A stretch of 14,646 bases of DNA from Planctomycetota bacterium (GTDB taxonomy: Bacteria; Planctomycetota; Planctomycetia; Isosphaerales; Isosphaeraceae). Below are positions 13,901-14,646 of the stretch, piece by piece (position 1 is the stretch's first letter; every line of letters starts with the position of its first letter). The notes under the pieces were generated by a model. The model was not told where the DNA came from. It made no database searches and was given only the letters and a program-made list of their open reading frames with translations. The translations under genes and the position numbers were made by a program. The stretch spans positions 1 through 14,646 of the forward strand of contig JAJYCH010000034.1 of the NCBI GenBank assembly GCA_021778575.1, given 5' to 3'.

Positions 13901-14646
13901 TATACCGAGAACCACTCGCTGATTCTCGACTTTGGCGACCGTCTGTCGGCGTTCGGTCCCGACCGGAAACTGGTCCTCTGCCTGGCCGGGTGGGTCGAGT
14001 ATCCCTATTCGCAGACGAACTACGCGGCGGCGACCGCCGGTGTCGCCCTTCGCCCGCCGGTTCTCGAACGGCAAAAGCCCGACGGAAGCTGGATGATCCT
14101 CAACCCGTGCCCAGGCTATCCCGCTGGATTGCCGAGGATGATGACTCTCGACCTGTCCGGCAAGCTCGGTGGCGAGAAGTGCGTTCTGCGGTTGACCAGC
14201 AACATGGAATGCTACTGGGACCAGGCCTTCGTGGCCCTGGCCGAGGAGACCGCAAAGGTTCGGATCACCCCATTGCCGGTGGCCCGGGCCGAACTTCGCG
14301 ATCGAGGCTACCTCCGCGAGGTCTCGCCCGACGGCCGGCTCCCTCTGCTCTATGAATATGAATATGTCGACCCCGCGCCCCTCGCCCGGATGGATGGCCT
14401 GTTGACCCGGCATGGCGACGTCGTGAAACTCCTGACGGTCGACGACGATCAGGTCTGCACGGTCGGACCGGGAGACGAGGCCCGTCTCGAATTCGAAGCG
14501 AAAAGCCTCCCCGAGCTTCCCGAGGGCTGGACCCGTAGCTACGTGCTGCGGTCCATCGGCTACTGCAAGGATGCCGACCCGTTCACTGCCGGAAGTGATT
14601 CGATCGGCCCACTTCCCTGGCGAGGGATGCCCGAGTATCCATTCTC
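10904..14646 (+). CDS. Large membrane-anchored TPR / FG-GAP / ASPIC-UnbV protein (3' partial)
   Basis: The frame is open for 1,247 codons from ATG 10904 to the right edge. A Pro-rich cytosolic start is followed by one membrane helix (about 27-49), so the bulk is extracytoplasmic. Residues about 80-280 are TPR-like (NPHALYSRGIIL, YYRKALELNPGL). From about 358 to 745 come FG-GAP/VCBS-type repeats with calcium-loop-like motifs: DANGDGRLDLYL (about 360), AAGDFDADKRVDLFL (412), DLDQDGDLDLYVV (466), DIDDDRDIDLVVG (565), DSDKDGRSDLIVV (616), DLDLDTWSDLVGL (668). An ASPIC/UnbV-like segment follows (about 776-850: LGARLSLEGQ, VRWPDGVIQ), then a long C-terminal beta-rich region opening with CPVLFTWNGRRFECLGDFLG (853-872). 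This resembles the CRTAC1-type proteins abundant in planctomycetes, with calcium-stabilised beta-propellers for adhesion or ligand binding. The start overlaps the hydrolase stop (ATGA). The end lies outside the window. Confidence 0.92.
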   Translation, partial: MTPSDPKRPQDPVSGVPPIAPRTRGNFLRIVVPVISLIVGLSIGLVALKLIDRPPPKVDWATRDEIPPDQLSTVIDAHYRGLGAMERYEYEIAAHAFGEVHQKAPGWVPGAINLAIALLNQGGEAEARAKETGQGVVPVEAKKNFEVAHQLLTEVIARQPRNPHALYSRGIILMNGGSFLEANADFRAVTEIDPFDANAWLERGVTLTDPDASVGVIGPKSKLLPELISYYRKALELNPGLTTAMYKLSQVQGYAGDKAQQTKLYTQFMAMDPEKNFAGSGDLAKLVYGEMGRYAKILNPFGQEKNAAETVPSPQFEPLREIQVILASATHWAGPADFTGPNVIFGRARARFGQGVATFDANGDGRLDLYLTAAVVGPKGLHDVLLINRGDYKFEDATASAGLPEDRAGLGVAAGDFDADKRVDLFLTGVGDNRLYRNLGGKFVDLTKSAGLADAPPAVTLTARWLDLDQDGDLDLYVVNHAPLSAAGACFSLSPPASGIANLAYRNDGQAAPVPGKINSNWAPLAVSTADFGATEGLSIAFTRAFPGAEHLSAGTALHTSVAALDIDDDRDIDLVVGSDAASPIAIVNDRVGQFHSEVLNEIRPATAIVGMLVTDSDKDGRSDLIVVGPAGRASAWRNATTRDEKGWHFRFESIPMNARNWRSAQAVDLDLDTWSDLVGLPDDPAATMLAWSRNGGARFETKTLPIKPDGPIDPSLSGFAVADLVGDPLPDLLILRDDLAPRLSRNLGNGMHWLAVDLAGQWHIPHERTRTNSEGLGARLSLEGQGLNVPFDHTTVEAGTGQSVTPVVLGMGAQSLAPLLRVRWPDGVIQCELNVTADKTLKLVEVSRKTGSCPVLFTWNGRRFECLGDFLGGGGMGYLVKPGVYGQPDRDESVGISPEQLQPVDGVYRLSIVEPMDEVAYLDKLTLDVIDRPPGISATPDERFAPEGPRPTGEILAWSRTIEPVRATDHTGRDVTSEIRAWDRKTVDQFALLRDWTGYTENHSLILDFGDRLSAFGPDRKLVLCLAGWVEYPYSQTNYAAATAGVALRPPVLERQKPDGSWMILNPCPGYPAGLPRMMTLDLSGKLGGEKCVLRLTSNMECYWDQAFVALAEETAKVRITPLPVARAELRDRGYLREVSPDGRLPLLYEYEYVDPAPLARMDGLLTRHGDVVKLLTVDDDQVCTVGPGDEARLEFEAKSLPELPEGWTRSYVLRSIGYCKDADPFTAGSDSIGPLPWRGMPEYPF

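Noticed and set aside
1..14646. Search for CRISPR arrays, insertion sequences, prophage, toxin-antitoxin pairs and DnaA-box clusters
   Set aside because: No regularly spaced repeats, transposase or integrase genes, toxin-antitoxin-like pairs, or groups of TTATCCACA-type boxes were found by eye.

Overview
The window looks like chromosomal DNA of a GC-rich planctomycete, most likely of the Isosphaeraceae (Isosphaera/Singulisphaera/Tautonia-like). This is inference from gene content and style. The signs are a large membrane-anchored TPR + FG-GAP + ASPIC/UnbV-type protein, a Gly/Tyr-rich secreted TPR protein, a GT39-like membrane glycosyltransferase with a long soluble tail, GTG/TTG starts, and Shine-Dalgarno sequences that are strong for some genes and absent for others. 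I see no transposase, integrase, phage gene or CRISPR array, so this is ordinary core-like chromosome rather than a mobile island.

Layout. (1) Positions 3-3585, plus strand: the C-terminal part of a GT39-like glycosyltransferase (cut by the window start), nicotinate phosphoribosyltransferase (pncB, ATGA overlap), then parB with its own leader, a probable promoter and a strong Shine-Dalgarno. No parA is present. (2) 3586-5142, plus strand: a 324-nt gap carrying a perfect 14-bp hairpin, a degenerate histidine-kinase-like protein, a stand-alone receiver-domain response regulator, and tRNA-Pro(TGG) with a near-consensus promoter whose -35 overlaps the regulator's stop codon. (3) 5162-8708, minus strand, read from right to left: rnc (RNase III), a polytopic membrane protein of unknown function, deoC (deoxyribose-phosphate aldolase) and a small membrane protein resembling DUF7010. 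(4) 8709-14646, plus strand: a divergent promoter region, a secreted Gly/Tyr-rich TPR protein, a nitrilase-superfamily hydrolase, and a very long TPR/FG-GAP/ASPIC-UnbV protein that runs off the right edge (ATGA overlap with the hydrolase).

The most notable signal is a parS-like centromere site (5811-5826). It matches the general bacterial parS consensus at all 14 central positions and differs only by a symmetric change of the two outermost bases. It lies 2.2 kb from parB and is embedded in the 3' end of deoC, where it encodes part of a C-terminal tail that extends past the aldolase fold. ParB, and by inference an unlinked ParA, would load here, so the window probably belongs to the chromosome's segregation (and often origin-proximal) region. 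Second is the pair formed by a histidine-kinase-like protein that keeps the phospho-accepting His but has lost the ATP-binding N, G1 and G2 motifs, and a receiver protein with an intact phosphorylation site. Third is the hydrolase/FG-GAP giant/Gly-rich secreted TPR cluster, whose role I cannot name.
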